This document shows positions 1 to 10,600 of a stretch of DNA of 64,000 bases, in pieces. The notes under the pieces are model-generated. The model ran no database searches, had not been told where the DNA came from, and saw only the letters and a program-made list of their open reading frames with translations. Origin of the DNA: Montifringilla adamsi (taxonomy: Eukaryota > Chordata > Aves > Passeriformes > Passeridae). Where the stretch lies: assembly GCA_017590115.1 (NCBI GenBank), contig JAGGNK010011003.1:3859899-3923898 (forward strand), in the 5' to 3' direction. Made by a program: the position numbers and the translations under genes. How positions within the stretch are numbered: position 1 is the first letter of the stretch; each line of letters opens with the position of its first letter.

Positions 1-384
1 TATTTTGCAACCAAAATGGCCAATAAATCATGGCCTTTGGAAGTGCTAATGGTGCTCACATTTATTCCTATTAATGCTTCCTGGTTTTGAAAGCTGGGCC
101 AATTCCAGAGATAATGTATTACAAACTTTCCTGCTGAAGGATTTGGGTTCCTCTAGGCTCCATTCCAGTTATAACTGGCAGCTAATACTTTCACACATTC
201 ACAAATCCCCAGCCCCTCCCCACCAGCAGAAGGGAGAGGAGAGCTTTTGGCTTGGGTCAGCACATTTGGGAGTGTTGCAGAAATGAATGGGAAGTGATGC
301 AGTTCTCTTTGAACACTGGGCTCTTCATGAATGCATGTTCAGCACCTTCCCCCTCAGCCAGACAGACCTACACATCTGCACCCC
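1..384. other. Single-copy DNA, no gene seen
   Basis: No splice-flanked exon-like frame, RNA gene or recognisable transposon was seen. The short open frames here are no longer than chance predicts. Confidence 0.6.
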
Positions 385-812
385 TGTGGAATGGCCCCAA
401 AAACCCCAAAACCTGGTGCACAGGCTTGCAGCCCTGCAGGTTTTCTTGCAGCCCCATGGAAATCACACTTTGTGCCTTCAAAGGAGGGGCTGCTGTGCAA
501 AACACTGAGCTGTTCCCAGCAGAAAAGCCCCCAAAGCATGGAATGCCTCCCCAAAAATCCCAAAAATTGATGCACAGGCATGCAGCACTGCAGGTTTCTT
601 GCAGCCCCATGGAAATGCCACTTTGTGCCTGCAAAGGAGGGCAGGCACAGAACTGAGCTGTTCCCAGCAGAAAATCCTTGCAGGGAAGCCCCCAAAGCAT
701 GGAATGCCCCCAAAAGTTGATGCACAGGCATGCAGCAGTGCAGGTTTTCTTGCAGCCCCACGGAAATGCCACTTTGTGCCTGCTGTGCAAAGCACTGAGC
801 TGTTCCCAGCAG
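385..812. repeat. ~150-bp tandem repeat, about 2.8 copies
   Basis: The marker GCACAGG followed by a TGCAG-rich block recurs at 418, 572 and 722, so the unit is 154 then 150 bp. Each unit carries the same order of blocks: 'TTGCAGCCCC' then 'CACTTTGTGCCT', then 'GAGCTGTTCCCAGCAG', then 'AAAGCATGGAATGCC'. Copies differ by small indels, such as an extra 'CCTTGCAGGG' in the second. The array stops where the CR1 element begins. The open frames on both strands here come from the unit having few stop codons and are not evidence of a protein. Confidence 0.85.
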
Positions 813-821
813 GGCAGAGCC

Positions 822-1458
822 TGGAGTGATGCTTGATGAAAAACTCAACAGGAGCCAGCAGTGCTGCCTGGCAGCCCAGAACCCCCCCAGTCCTGGGCTG
901 ATCCCAGTGTGGGCAGCAGCTCCAGGGGGGAATTGTGCTCTGCTCTCCTGAGATCCCACCTGGAATACTGCAAAAATTCTGGTGCCCCCAGCTCAGGACA
1001 GGGAGCTGCATCAAGGCCAGAGGAGACCACGAGGTCACCAAGGGCACTGGAGCACCTTCCCTAAGGAGCCAGGCTGGGAATGATCATCCTGGAGAAGGGA
1101 GGGTTGTGTGGAGACATCGCAGCAGCCTCCAGGGACTGAAGGGGCTACAGGAACTGGAGAGGGGCTCTGCATCAGGAGCTGGGCCACGACAAGGGGGAAT
1201 GGGTTCAGACTGAAAGAGGGAAGTCTAGGTGGGATATTGGGAAGGAATTCTTCCCTGGGAGGGTGGGGAGGCCCTGGAATGGATTTCCCAGAGGAGCTGT
1301 GGCTGCCCTTGGATCCCTGGAAGAGTCCAAGGCCAGGCTGGATGGGGTTTGGAACACCCTGGGACAGTGGAAGGTGTCCCTGTCATGGCAGGGGTGGCAC
1401 TGGATGAGCTTTTAGATCCCTTCCAACCAAATCATTCCAGAGTTCTGTAACTTTATCA
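822..1458 (+). mobile_element. CR1 LINE, 5'-truncated 3' end (sense)
   Basis: About 640 bp matching the last part of CR1 ORF2 and its 3' UTR. Near the start the conceptual reading DEKLNRSQQCCLAAQ resembles the C-terminal region of CR1 ORF2. It is followed by the familiar CR1 blocks for 'HLEYC' (about 959-973), 'AAGGAATTCTTCCCT' (1242) and 'CCAAGGCCAGGCTGGATGGG' (1329). It ends near 'CCCTTCCAACC' and a degenerate 'ATTCCAGAGTTCTG' tail. Stops and frameshifts in the ORF2 remnant show it is dead. It is one of the two longest CR1 remnants in the window. Confidence 0.93.
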
Positions 1459-2757
1459 TCCTAAAAATCACAACTCCCCAGCACCCAGGAAATGTCTGCA
1501 ACAGGCACAAGTGTCAATGGGAAATGGGCACAGGCTGGAATTGAATTTTTCTGAGCCCAAACCACCTGGTTCCAGGCAAACCCAGTCAGAGCAAGGGGTG
1601 CTGACACTTGGGGTTTGCTGAAGGGTAATTTGGGAGTTAGCCTGAAAATGGAACGAGACAAACAGGCCCTCAGGTTGAGGACAGCAAATAATCTGTTGAT
1701 TCCTGATTTTAGTCAATTAAATATCACTCAATACCTTCAATCTCCCCTCAAAATACAGCTTCAGAAATCATCCCATGTGGGCTGCTGAGCCCATTCAGAA
1801 GGGACTTCAAACCCGAACCAGCAGTGAGAGATCATCAGATGCACCCAGTAATCTCTTCACAGTGAATTTGTGGGATAGCAGCTCTGTAGGTGCAGGAATG
1901 GATGTTATTTCCTAATGACTCACAACAAATTACCAGGAAAAGCTACTCCAGTTCCCCAACCCAACTCCTTGCTTCTTAAAATCAGACTTAGCACACACTG
2001 TGCATTGTAGAAGCCTTCCCTGCTCTGTCTGACAACACCTATACTCCAGACCCTCAGCATCTTTCAGAAGTTATTTCTGGAAATGTTGAATCTCAGAGCA
2101 GCAATGAAAGGAAAATATTGTTGTAGCCAAAATAAATGTCTCTTTGGACCCCGTTTAAAAAGCACAGGGGTATTTGTGTGAGTTGAAATGCTCGCCTTCC
2201 CAGAGAACAGCTCGGCTGCTGGGAGATATCAAGGAGCAGGGTAAATTCATAAAGAGCTCCCAGTTGATTTGTCTGTTCAAGGGAAATGCTCGGGGAGATA
2301 AAAGTCTGAATTCTGATTCTTTCGCAGTCAAATCAGAATCCTGTTCTCTCCTCACCCAAAGCATGAAATCCAAACCAACAGCTGAAGAAAAGGCTCAGCA
2401 CTGCGTGTTTTGATCAGGTTGTTGAAGGCTGAGCCAGCGCTGCTCGCGAGGGCAGGCAGTGAAAGCTCTCAGCAGACTTCCCGTGGCACCCCAGAAACAC
2501 GGGCACAGAGATGTGACACCCAACAGGGACGTGCAAAAATATTCACAGTTCAAGCAAAAGTGTCTGAAAGAACCATATTTTCCAAGGTTCTGCTGAAAAT
2601 AGACTGAGTTTCCCAAAAAAATCTGTCACTGTTGGTCACTTTGAGTCTGCCTAGAGTGATCCAAAACAGGGTTCTGGTCTGTGAAGGGCCAGTGAGATAT
2701 ACCCCAGAAAAATCCTAATTTAATCCCAAATCTGACAGCCCAATTGTGCACCATAAG
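1459..2757. other. Single-copy DNA, no gene seen
   Basis: No transposon or exon is recognised. The part from about 2160 to 2400 has balanced composition and no repeat similarity. It could be constrained non-coding DNA, but only an alignment would show that. Confidence 0.5.
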
Positions 2758-2795
2758 TAATAATAAATAATAAATAATAAAAATAATAATAAAGA
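2756..2795. repeat. (TAA)n/(AATAAT)n microsatellite
   Basis: An imperfect AATAAT/AATAAA run of about 40 bp lies in otherwise unique sequence. Confidence 0.85.
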
Positions 2796-3160
2796 TTTCT
2801 CAGGTCAAGTCCTTTTGGTGTGGAAGGAGAGCTCCCAGGCAGGGCTGGATGCAGCTGGTGGAAGGAAACAAGGTTTGCTTAACAAAATGGAATTAATTCT
2901 CTCTCCAAACAGCCTTTATACCTGTCCCCTGTCTAAGATAATAAAAAAGAGAGGGATGCAGCAAACATTTAAGACCTTAACTAGTGCAATTTCAGTTATT
3001 TTGTCTGAATTAATTCCCACTCAGATCTGGACCGACAGCACTGCAAACTCCCTTTTGTTTGGCAGGCTCAGCATATAGACCTGGAAAACAAAATTAACTT
3101 TATTTTTTCCTTACCCAGATGATAAAATAGATTATCCCTAGAAATAGAACATAGGGGTTC
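2796..3160. other. Single-copy AT-rich DNA
   Basis: No gene is seen. Several AATTAATT-type homeodomain-like sites (for example around 2892 and 3009) and no repeat similarity leave open that this is a regulatory element. That is inference only. Confidence 0.35.
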
Positions 3161-3162
3161 AG

Positions 3163-3200
3163 GGATTTTTATTTTTATTTTTTTTATTTTTTATTTTTAG
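3163..3200. repeat. (TTTTTA)n low-complexity tract
   Basis: An imperfect T5A-type run precedes the GC-richer region that leads into the 20-bp minisatellite. Confidence 0.8.
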
Positions 3201-3411
3201 GAGAAACAACAGTCCCGTTCCTCGGCAGGGAGGGAACAGTGGGATGATTGTTGGAGGAGTGAATCTGGTTTTCATTAGAGGGAAGTGATGGCTCCGGTTT
3301 CTGCCCGGGACTGTTTGCTCGCATCTCTGTTTGTGCTCTGTGCTGGCAGTTAACCCTTTCCCGCTGGGAGCTGAGCCTGCCCCGCTGATCCCACCCACCT
3401 GGCGCAGGCAG

Positions 3412-4060
3412 GGACAGGGGGATCGCTTTAGGGACAGTGGAATCGCTCCAGGGATAATGGGATCCCTTCAGGGACAGGGGGATCACTCCAGGGACAGTGG
3501 GATCATTCCAGGGACAGTGGGATTGCTCCAGGGATAGTGGGATCGCTCCAGGGACAATGGGATCATTCCAGAGACAGTGGGATCTCTCCAGGGGCAGTGG
3601 GATTCCTTCAGGGATAATGGAATCACTCCAGGGACAGTGGGATCTCTCCAGAGATAATGGGATAATGGGATAGTTCCCTCCAGGAACAATGGGATCTCTC
3701 CAGGGGCAGTGGGATTGCTCCAGGGATAATAGGATCATTCCAGGGACAGTGGGATCATTCCAGGGACAGTGGGATTGCTCCAGGGGCAGTGGGATTCCTT
3801 CAGGGATAATGGAATCCCTTCAGGGACAGTGGGATCTCTCCAGAGATAACAGGTTAATGGGATAGTTCCCTCCAAGAACAATGGGATCGTTCCAGGGACA
3901 GTGGGATCCCTCCAGAGACAATGGGATCACTTTAGGGACAATGGAATCACTTTAGGGACAATGGGATCACTTTAGGGACAATGGGATCTCTCCAGGAACA
4001 CTGGGATCTCTCCAGGGGCAGTGGGATCCCTCCAGGGACAATGGGATCACTCCAGGCTGG
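3412..4060. repeat. 20-bp minisatellite with higher-order duplication
   Basis: About 32 copies of GGGATCnCTCCAGGGACAGT in head-to-tail array; most steps are exactly 20 bp. Variable positions are mainly 6-8 and 16-19 (ACAGT, ATAAT, GCAGT, ACAAT). A block of roughly 190 bp starting with the GCAGT unit at 3591 recurs at 3781 with the same order of variants, including an aberrant 'GGGATAGTTCCCTCCA' unit. This indicates a later multi-unit duplication. The plus strand is G-rich and C-poor. Frames translated through it give repetitive peptides and are not genes. Confidence 0.95.
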
Positions 4061-4435
4061 GCTCAGCACTATGGAATTACTGCAGGTACTGCTGGCAGCC
4101 AAGCTGAGCGCAGACAGAACCTTTTGGCTTCAGTTTTCAAGTTGGAAAGAACTCAGAAATTGTTCATTAGGGGCTCTTTTACCCAAAAAAACCCCCAAGC
4201 CCTGTATTTATATATCTATAAATTGGCTGAAAACTCGATGTACAAATGAATACCTGCAGGGCCAGGTGTCCCTCCAGGTGAGCTCAGCACTTGGGGAGGC
4301 TGCCAGAGGTGACCCAGCCAGCACTGCCAGGAGGGGACATGGGAGATGTGCCCTGTGCTGCCTCCACATCCCAAAAATCCTCACATACTCTGTGGTAGGG
4401 AGACACCCACTCCAAGCCAGCAGTGGGAGGGAAAT
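4061..4435. other. Unique spacer between minisatellite and CR1
   Basis: No gene is seen. The sequence has no clear repeat similarity. Confidence 0.5.
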
Positions 4436-4919
4436 TGTGGATGGGCTGCATGGAGCTGCTGGAGCAAGTCCAGAGGAGGCACCAAGGTGATGAGAGGGAT
4501 GGAGCAGCTCTGCTGGGAGAGATTTGGGATTGCCCAGCCTGGAGAAGATAAACTTCAGGGTCATCTGACTGTGGTCTTCCTTCCAGTGCCTGAAGGAGCC
4601 AACAAGAAATATGGAGAGAGAGGTTTACAGGGGCCTGGAGTGCCAGGACAAGGGAAATGGATTCAAGCTGAAAGAGGGGAAGTCTAGATTGGATATTGGG
4701 AAGGAATTCTTCCTTGGAGGGTGGGCAGGCCCTGGCACAGGGTGCCCAGAGAAGCTGTGGCTGCCCCTGGATCCCTGGAAGTGTCCAAGGCCAGGCTGGA
4801 CAGGGCTTGGAGCAACCTGGGACAGTGGGAGTTGTCCCTGCCCGTGGCAGGGGTGGAACTGGATGAGTTTTAAGGTCCCTCCCCACCCAAACCATTCTGG
4901 GATTCTGTGATTCCATGAA
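4436..4919 (+). mobile_element. CR1 LINE 3' end (sense)
   Basis: Begins in the ORF2 C-terminal block 'GGAGCTGCTGGAGCAAGTCC' and continues through the CR1 3' UTR. Landmarks are 'AAGGAATTCTTCCTTGGAGG' (4702) and the 'CCAAGGCCAGGCTGGACAGG' block (4788). It ends at 'CCCAAACCATTCTGGGATTC' and an ATTCTG/ATTCCATG tail, the usual CR1 terminus. It is degraded, with no coding potential. It is close in sequence to the 822-1458 copy and probably of the same subfamily. Confidence 0.94.
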
Positions 4920-7900
4920 ATAAGGAAAGAGTTGAGGTTATCAGTCACTGAAGGGATGGCACACACTTTGGGCCCATAACATGAGAGAACCAAAAGAAAA
5001 CTGCAGCTGGTGTCTGGCCTGAAGTACCAGAATTGGACACAACCTGCACATCCTGCCCAGGCTTTGGTTGGGTTTGATTCACCTCCAGAATGCATTGGGA
5101 TAAAGGGTTTGCCTGAAATGGGATTTCCTGACCTCTTCCCATGTCTTCTGCCAATCCCAACACCCTGAACTGGGAAGGCATCATGGAGCAAACTCCTCTC
5201 AAAGTAGATTTTAGATAGAAACAGTCAATCTCACCCAGTTAAACACCTCCCCTAACCCCCAGCCTGCTCTGAGCAGATCTGCCCCATTGCATTGCCCTTA
5301 AGTTTATTCCTGACCAAGTGAAACAGAGGAAACCCCTCCAATCCCCCGAGCCCTCTGATGGCACCAGCAGCACATCCTCAGAGCACAGGTCTTACCGAAT
5401 AAACAGATGGAAAAATGACACTGTCAAAAGGCTTCCTGCTCAGATGAAGCCACAGATATGGTTAGTCAGCCGCTAGACTGAGACATCAGAATATAAAGGA
5501 GATTAAAAGAAACTGTCACCACCTATTGCTAAAATTGTCTTCCACCTCCTGTTTCAGCTAGTCTGCATGTCACTGCTTCTTTGGAGGGAATTATCTCGGA
5601 AAGAAAATCCTGCTCTTCTTTTTATTGGAGGGAAACCTCTCAGACACTCCCCCCCTTTTTATGGGGCACATTCTTGCAGACGTTTGCCACAAAATGGCAT
5701 CGAGAACACAGCAGCAAAAGGGACTTTATTTGTGTCCTTGCCCTCAGCCCCATGCCCAGCTCGTGTTGAGCTCAACCACACATGGCAGGGCATAAAGAAT
5801 TCCTGGTGGCACCTCCGAGGTGGCATTTCCCCCTCTCTGCCCTGCGCCAGCACTTCCAGAGCAACACAGAAATGCCTTTTTCTGTTCAGATAATTCCTCA
5901 TTTCACCCCAAAGACCTCGCGCTGCACCCTATACATTTATTCTAAACTTGGTGTCTTAAGCCAAAACATTAATTGCATCTTCTAGCAAGGGGAAAAAAAA
6001 CCCCACCAGTTCGTTTAGGAATGTATTCATTAAGAGCCTGATTGACACGGCCAGAGCCAGGGGGTTAAATTGAAGCTGGGGTGGAGGCCGGAGCGAGCAT
6101 TGAGCTGCAGCAATCTCACCTCTCTGTGGTTTATCTCTGCAAGTCGGATAATTTATCCTCCTCTCGGCAAGACAAAAAGGGAACTTGGCAGAGGGGGCAA
6201 GACAAAAGTAGACATTTTGTAACTGCTAAGTGCTAATGTTTCTGAAGATAATTTTTTGCAAAAGGTTTCTAAACAGCCCCTGTCAGCCAAGTTGTATTTT
6301 GTTATTTCAAAGTGACTGTGGGAGTCTAATCCAGTTCAAGCCCTTTGTAAATTTTAATGGAAATGCTCATACACAAAGGACAAAAAAGAAATGTTTAGCT
6401 GCTGTTAGATATTCAGGAAATCTAAATCTAATTTGCCCTCCTAATCAGAGCTTCGATCTCAGCAGTGCCTGTTGTTTCTCTGTTTCCTTATTGCAATTTC
6501 AACTGCAGCATCTATTTTCTATCAAAATACAGTTCTGTATAGACAATTCCATATAGAGCTTAAAATACAGCTTTAACCACAGGGAAAAAAAAGGGGGATT
6601 TTCTTGAAAAACAAACTCATGGCAATATTGCTTTGACTTAAAAGTGTGTGTGGAAGCATGGAGTAATAATAAAAAAGGATTATATCCATCAACAACAAAG
6701 TGGCCTTTTGTTTCTACACTTAGAGGAGATGATAAAAATCTCAGTCAGATCCAGCCACAGCCTCCCTGAAGCAGGTGTGCAAAGGACCTTTTTCAGAGGA
6801 AAAGGAGGAATGAGAGCTGATGGCTTCTGCCCAAGAAAGACAAGGACATGGGAGCTGGGACAGAGCTCCCCTGAGAGGACATCACTGTCCCCTCCATGGG
6901 ACAGCAGCCAGCCAGGACCAGAAGAAATCCCAGGAGAGGAATGGAATAAATGCTCAGAGGCGCAAACTAAACACAATTCCTGTGCCAAAAACCAGGCAGG
7001 AGCTCCTGGGCCCACAGAGCTGAGGGGAAGGGTGGACAGGGCACGCTGGGGTCAGGAACAGAAGAGTCTCACCCTACAGTCTTCTGCTCCCACTGCCTAA
7101 CTCAGGGCTGCAGAAATTTTGAGCCTTGCTAATTATGGATAATCCTACAAAAAAAAAAAAAAAAAAATTAAGCTCATCAGGGAAACAGACAGAGGAGCTC
7201 CTTCATCACCCAGCTTGGAGGGCTCAGCAGACTGCAAGGTGTATGACAGACACAGATGAGGTGTTCTGTCCATCCCCTGCTTTAACCCAGAGCTTTAGTC
7301 ACCACAACTATTTCTGAATTTTGCCAGCAACACAGCCACCTTAAGGAGTAGCTGTAACATTATGAAAATTGCAAGTTATTAAAGTAATTCCACAGCAGGA
7401 AAGCAAGCTGAGGGATGAGTCCACAGCTGAAGATATCTTTGGTTTTAGTTTGGGTTAGGAGCTAAGATTTCCCAGTAAAAAAATATCACAGCTCTTAAAG
7501 GAAGTAGATAAAGAAAAAGGATGGGCAACCTACAGCCATTGGTGCTCTGGATTGCCATGCACAGAGAATTCCTCAAAAACCTGTGCAACAAACTCTGGAA
7601 ACAAGCCCATGATTTGGCTTGAGAGAAATTTTCCCCCAAACCAACCACTATTCATTTACCTAAAGTGCATTCCCAAGCAATCAGCAGCCCACAGACCTTA
7701 ACCTATTTCCGAGGCAATAATGGAATTAGATTTGAATCAAAGTTCAGTGCCTTTGATAAGTCTGTGCTCTCACTTTGCCCTGGGCAATATTTGCCTCTTA
7801 TTAAAGCCTTGTCCTGGTTGTGAGCTGATGAATCACTGCACAGATAGCGGTGGGCTTTAGCCAGACACTGTTATCAAAACCAGTGTCCATGGGCAGGTTT

Positions 7901-8267
7901 CATTCTAATCCCACGTGCCCCAACTTCAGCCCCAACCCTGGAGGAGGAATGAACCCCCAAAATGTCCCCAGGAACAAAAATCAGGGCTTCTGTGATAACA
8001 TTCTGCCAAGCTCTTGGTGGTTCTGCTGGTTTTTTTATATGTTTTTGCAATTTTCTACCGAACTTTAAAAAAGAAATCTTAAAAAAGCATTTATGAAAGT
8101 CTGGAAAATTCCCTCAAAAGCTTTGCAATAGGAGAAAGAAGAAAATACCCTGAATTTGTTCACTGCATAAGCACAGCCACATGCTGGGGATTGCTGCAAT
8201 TAAATAAAAAATGTTTAAAGGAGTGAAAAAACCTTAGAAAATCTTTTGAATGTGCCTAAAAATATTG
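4920..8267. other. Single-copy DNA with possible conserved non-coding segments
   Basis: No exon or RNA gene is recognised. A 19-A run lies at 7149-7167. Two parts have the repeat-free, motif-dense look of vertebrate regulatory elements: 5380-5560, and 6010-6580 with TTTATC/GATAA-type and TAAT-type sites. This is a visual judgement. No conservation data were available. Confidence 0.4.
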
Positions 8268-8269
8268 TA

Positions 8270-8505
8270 GAACACAGAATGGTTTGGGTTGGAAGGGACC
8301 TTAAAGCTCATCTCATTCTACCTTCCACTATCCCAGGCTGCTCCCTGCCCTGTCCAGCCTGGCCTTGGACACTTCCAAGGATCCAGGGGCAGCCACAGCT
8401 TCTCTGGGCACCCTGTGCCAGGGCCTCCCCACCCTCCAGGGAAGAACTTCTTCCCAATATCCAATGCAAATTTCCCACTTTTCAGCCTGGAAAACCATGA
8501 AACTG
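8270..8505 (-). mobile_element. CR1 LINE 3' end (antisense)
   Basis: Reads inward from 'CAGAATGGTTTGGGTTGGAA' (8277), which is the complement of the CR1 3' terminus. It continues through 'CCAGCCTGGCCTTGGACACT' (8357) and 'AACTTCTTCCCAATATCCAA', then fades. It is a 5'-truncated, non-coding remnant on the minus strand. Confidence 0.95.
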
Positions 8506-9806
8506 TTTCTAAGAATACATAACTAATAAATTGAATTAATATCTTTCAGCTGCTTATGTTAAACTATTTCAATGTACTGCTGTGTAGGATCTTTCTTACT
8601 CTGAAATTCTACATGATACTTTTACTCTCAAGAGAAAACACTTCATTAAAAAATTGCAAACACTTTCTTTGAAAAAAAATTATTATTTTGAGCTGTCTCT
8701 TGAAAAGACAACTCTCCCCTGCCTTCAGATCATTATTAAACACTGGGATTATTAAATACTGGGATCAGATTATTAAATACTGGGATTCCCAATAAAATAC
8801 TGGGATGGCCTTTTGGGAAGGATCAGGGCTGCCCAGTGCCCCATCCTTGCTGGAGGAAGGACAGCTTGGTTGGGTGACAAAAGCCAGGAAAAAGGACCCC
8901 ACAGCACAAAAATCAACAACCCCACAGGCCACTGGCTGTGACACAGAACTGCTGGGCCATAAACCCGAGTGTGTGACAAACAACCCCAGGACAAGTGAGC
9001 AGGGAGCACTCCTTCACTTCCCCATCCCTGCTATAATGAGAAAATGTCATATAAAGTAACTCTTGTTCGTGTCCTTTATCCTCAAATTTATAACTGTCTC
9101 CGACAGTGCAGTCAAGGGTGAAGGTTATTTGTGTCATACTTGCCAAGAAAGTGCCCCTTTCAACACTTAAGGAACACAGTCAAACTACAGATAAAGGAGC
9201 AGACAAAAAAGATTCTGTCTTTCCCAAGTATTATTTATCTCCTCTATGTTCTTTGTTTCCCTAATGGTGGAGATACCAGCCAGAGTGGGATTCACAGACG
9301 TAAATCCTTGAGCATAAGTGTGTAATTTAATTTTCTTTCATTTGGAGCTAACATCAAATGGGGATACTGAAGGTCACCCTTCTGAAACACTCTGGTGATC
9401 TTTTTTCTAAGAAATGGGTCTCCAATTGATACTCAGAAAATAAAATAAAATTAGGGGCAAAGTTTATTGTAAAATTCTCTATGGGAAAGCCAGCTGGACC
9501 AAATATTGGGTTTTTCCTTATTCAGGTAAAATTTGTCAATAAGAAAGAGTTGTTAGGACTCCCAGTGTGTTAAATATAAATATTTAGACACTGACTCTGC
9601 TTCCAAGGCACTTCCCACTTCCAGCCATGGCCATTCAAAACCAGGCCCTGCAATGGCTTCAGCCACTGACATGGTCACCCAGGACCCTCTCCTGATGTCT
9701 CCCTTTTGTTATTCCCATGCCATCCCCTTCTGGGTGGAGGGATGGGCAGAGCCCTGTGGTGCTCACAGAGGAGCAGCAGGAGCTCAAACCACAGCTCACC
9801 TCCTTC
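8506..9806. other. Single-copy AT-rich DNA with a short tandem repeat
   Basis: At 8733-8806 the phrase 'TTAAATACTGGGAT' recurs about four times with spacings near 15-25 bp, a small degenerate minisatellite. No gene is recognised in the rest. Confidence 0.6.
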
Positions 9807-10200
9807 AAGGAACCATGGAATGGTTTGGTTTGGAAGAGACCTTACAACCATCCATTCCTACCCCCTGCCGTGGGGACACCTTCCACTATCCCAGGTGGCT
9901 CCAAGCCCCATCCAACCTGGCCTTGGACACTTCCAGGGATGGGGCACAGCTTCTCTGGGCACCGTGTGCCAGGCCTAACCACCCTTCCAGCCAGGAATTC
10001 CTTCCCAATCTCCCATCCATCCCTGCCCTCTGGCAGTGGGAGCCATTCCCTGTGTCCTGTCCCTCCATCCCATATCCCCAGTCCCTCTTCAGCTCTCCTG
10101 GAGCTCCTTCACACCCTGGAAGAAGCTCTAAGATCACTCCAGAGCCTTCTCTCCTCCAGGTGAACACCCCCAGCTCTCCCAGTACAGCAGAGCTTCTTCC
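9807..10200 (-). mobile_element. CR1 LINE 3' end (antisense)
   Basis: Starts at 'CCATGGAATGGTTTGGTTTG' (9811), then 'CATCCAACCTGGCCTTGGAC' (9909) and 'GAATTCCTTCCCAATCTCCC'. It extends through the block complementary to CR1 ORF2 C-terminal sequence near 10080-10165. It is non-coding. Confidence 0.93.
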
Positions 10201-10249
10201 AGAGATGTTTCTCTCTCCCACTGCCAGGCACAAGAAGGCATTTACATGA

Positions 10250-10600
10250 AGATTAGATCACTTTTTCCCTCGTGTTTGTGAAGCGAATCCCGGGGTTTGT
10301 GAGGGCCGGGCCGCGGGAGGGCCGGAGCCATCCCTGTGGCCGTGCCCGCGCGGGGGCCGGGCCCTCTGCTAATAACACGGCTAAGACAGTTAATAAGGCT
10401 CCCGATGAATGATTAGGATGGATTTCTGCACTGCTAATTTCCGTAACTATCACTCTCTGAAAGACAGCTCCAGGGATTTTGGGCCCGGGGTGCCTCTGTC
10501 TCTGCGAACACAGAGCCGCTTTATCCGCCCGCGCTTCAAATTGGCAGATCCCCTTTCACTGACCTAATGTGCACTGCACTTTAAAATGATACAATATTTT
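10250..10600. promoter_or_regulatory. CpG-rich patch in TAAT-rich DNA, candidate regulatory element
   Basis: About 90 bp at 10285-10370 are dense in CpG (GCCGGGCCGCGGGAGGG, then GCCCGCGCGGGGGCC). They sit against AT-rich sequence with several TAAT cores (10370-10450). CpG is depleted in most of the window, so retention suggests constraint or unmethylated status. It could be a small CpG island or a distal enhancer. I see no transcript attached. The call is inference from composition. Confidence 0.3.

Noticed and set aside
354..1047. Long minus-strand frames of 189-201 codons
   Set aside because: They cover the 150-bp tandem repeat and part of a CR1, with repeated peptide segments and no known domain.
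3184..3738. 184-codon minus-strand frame
   Set aside because: Mostly the complement of the 20-bp minisatellite.
9653..10249. 198-codon plus-strand frame
   Set aside because: Two thirds of it is antisense CR1. It has no domain or exon structure.
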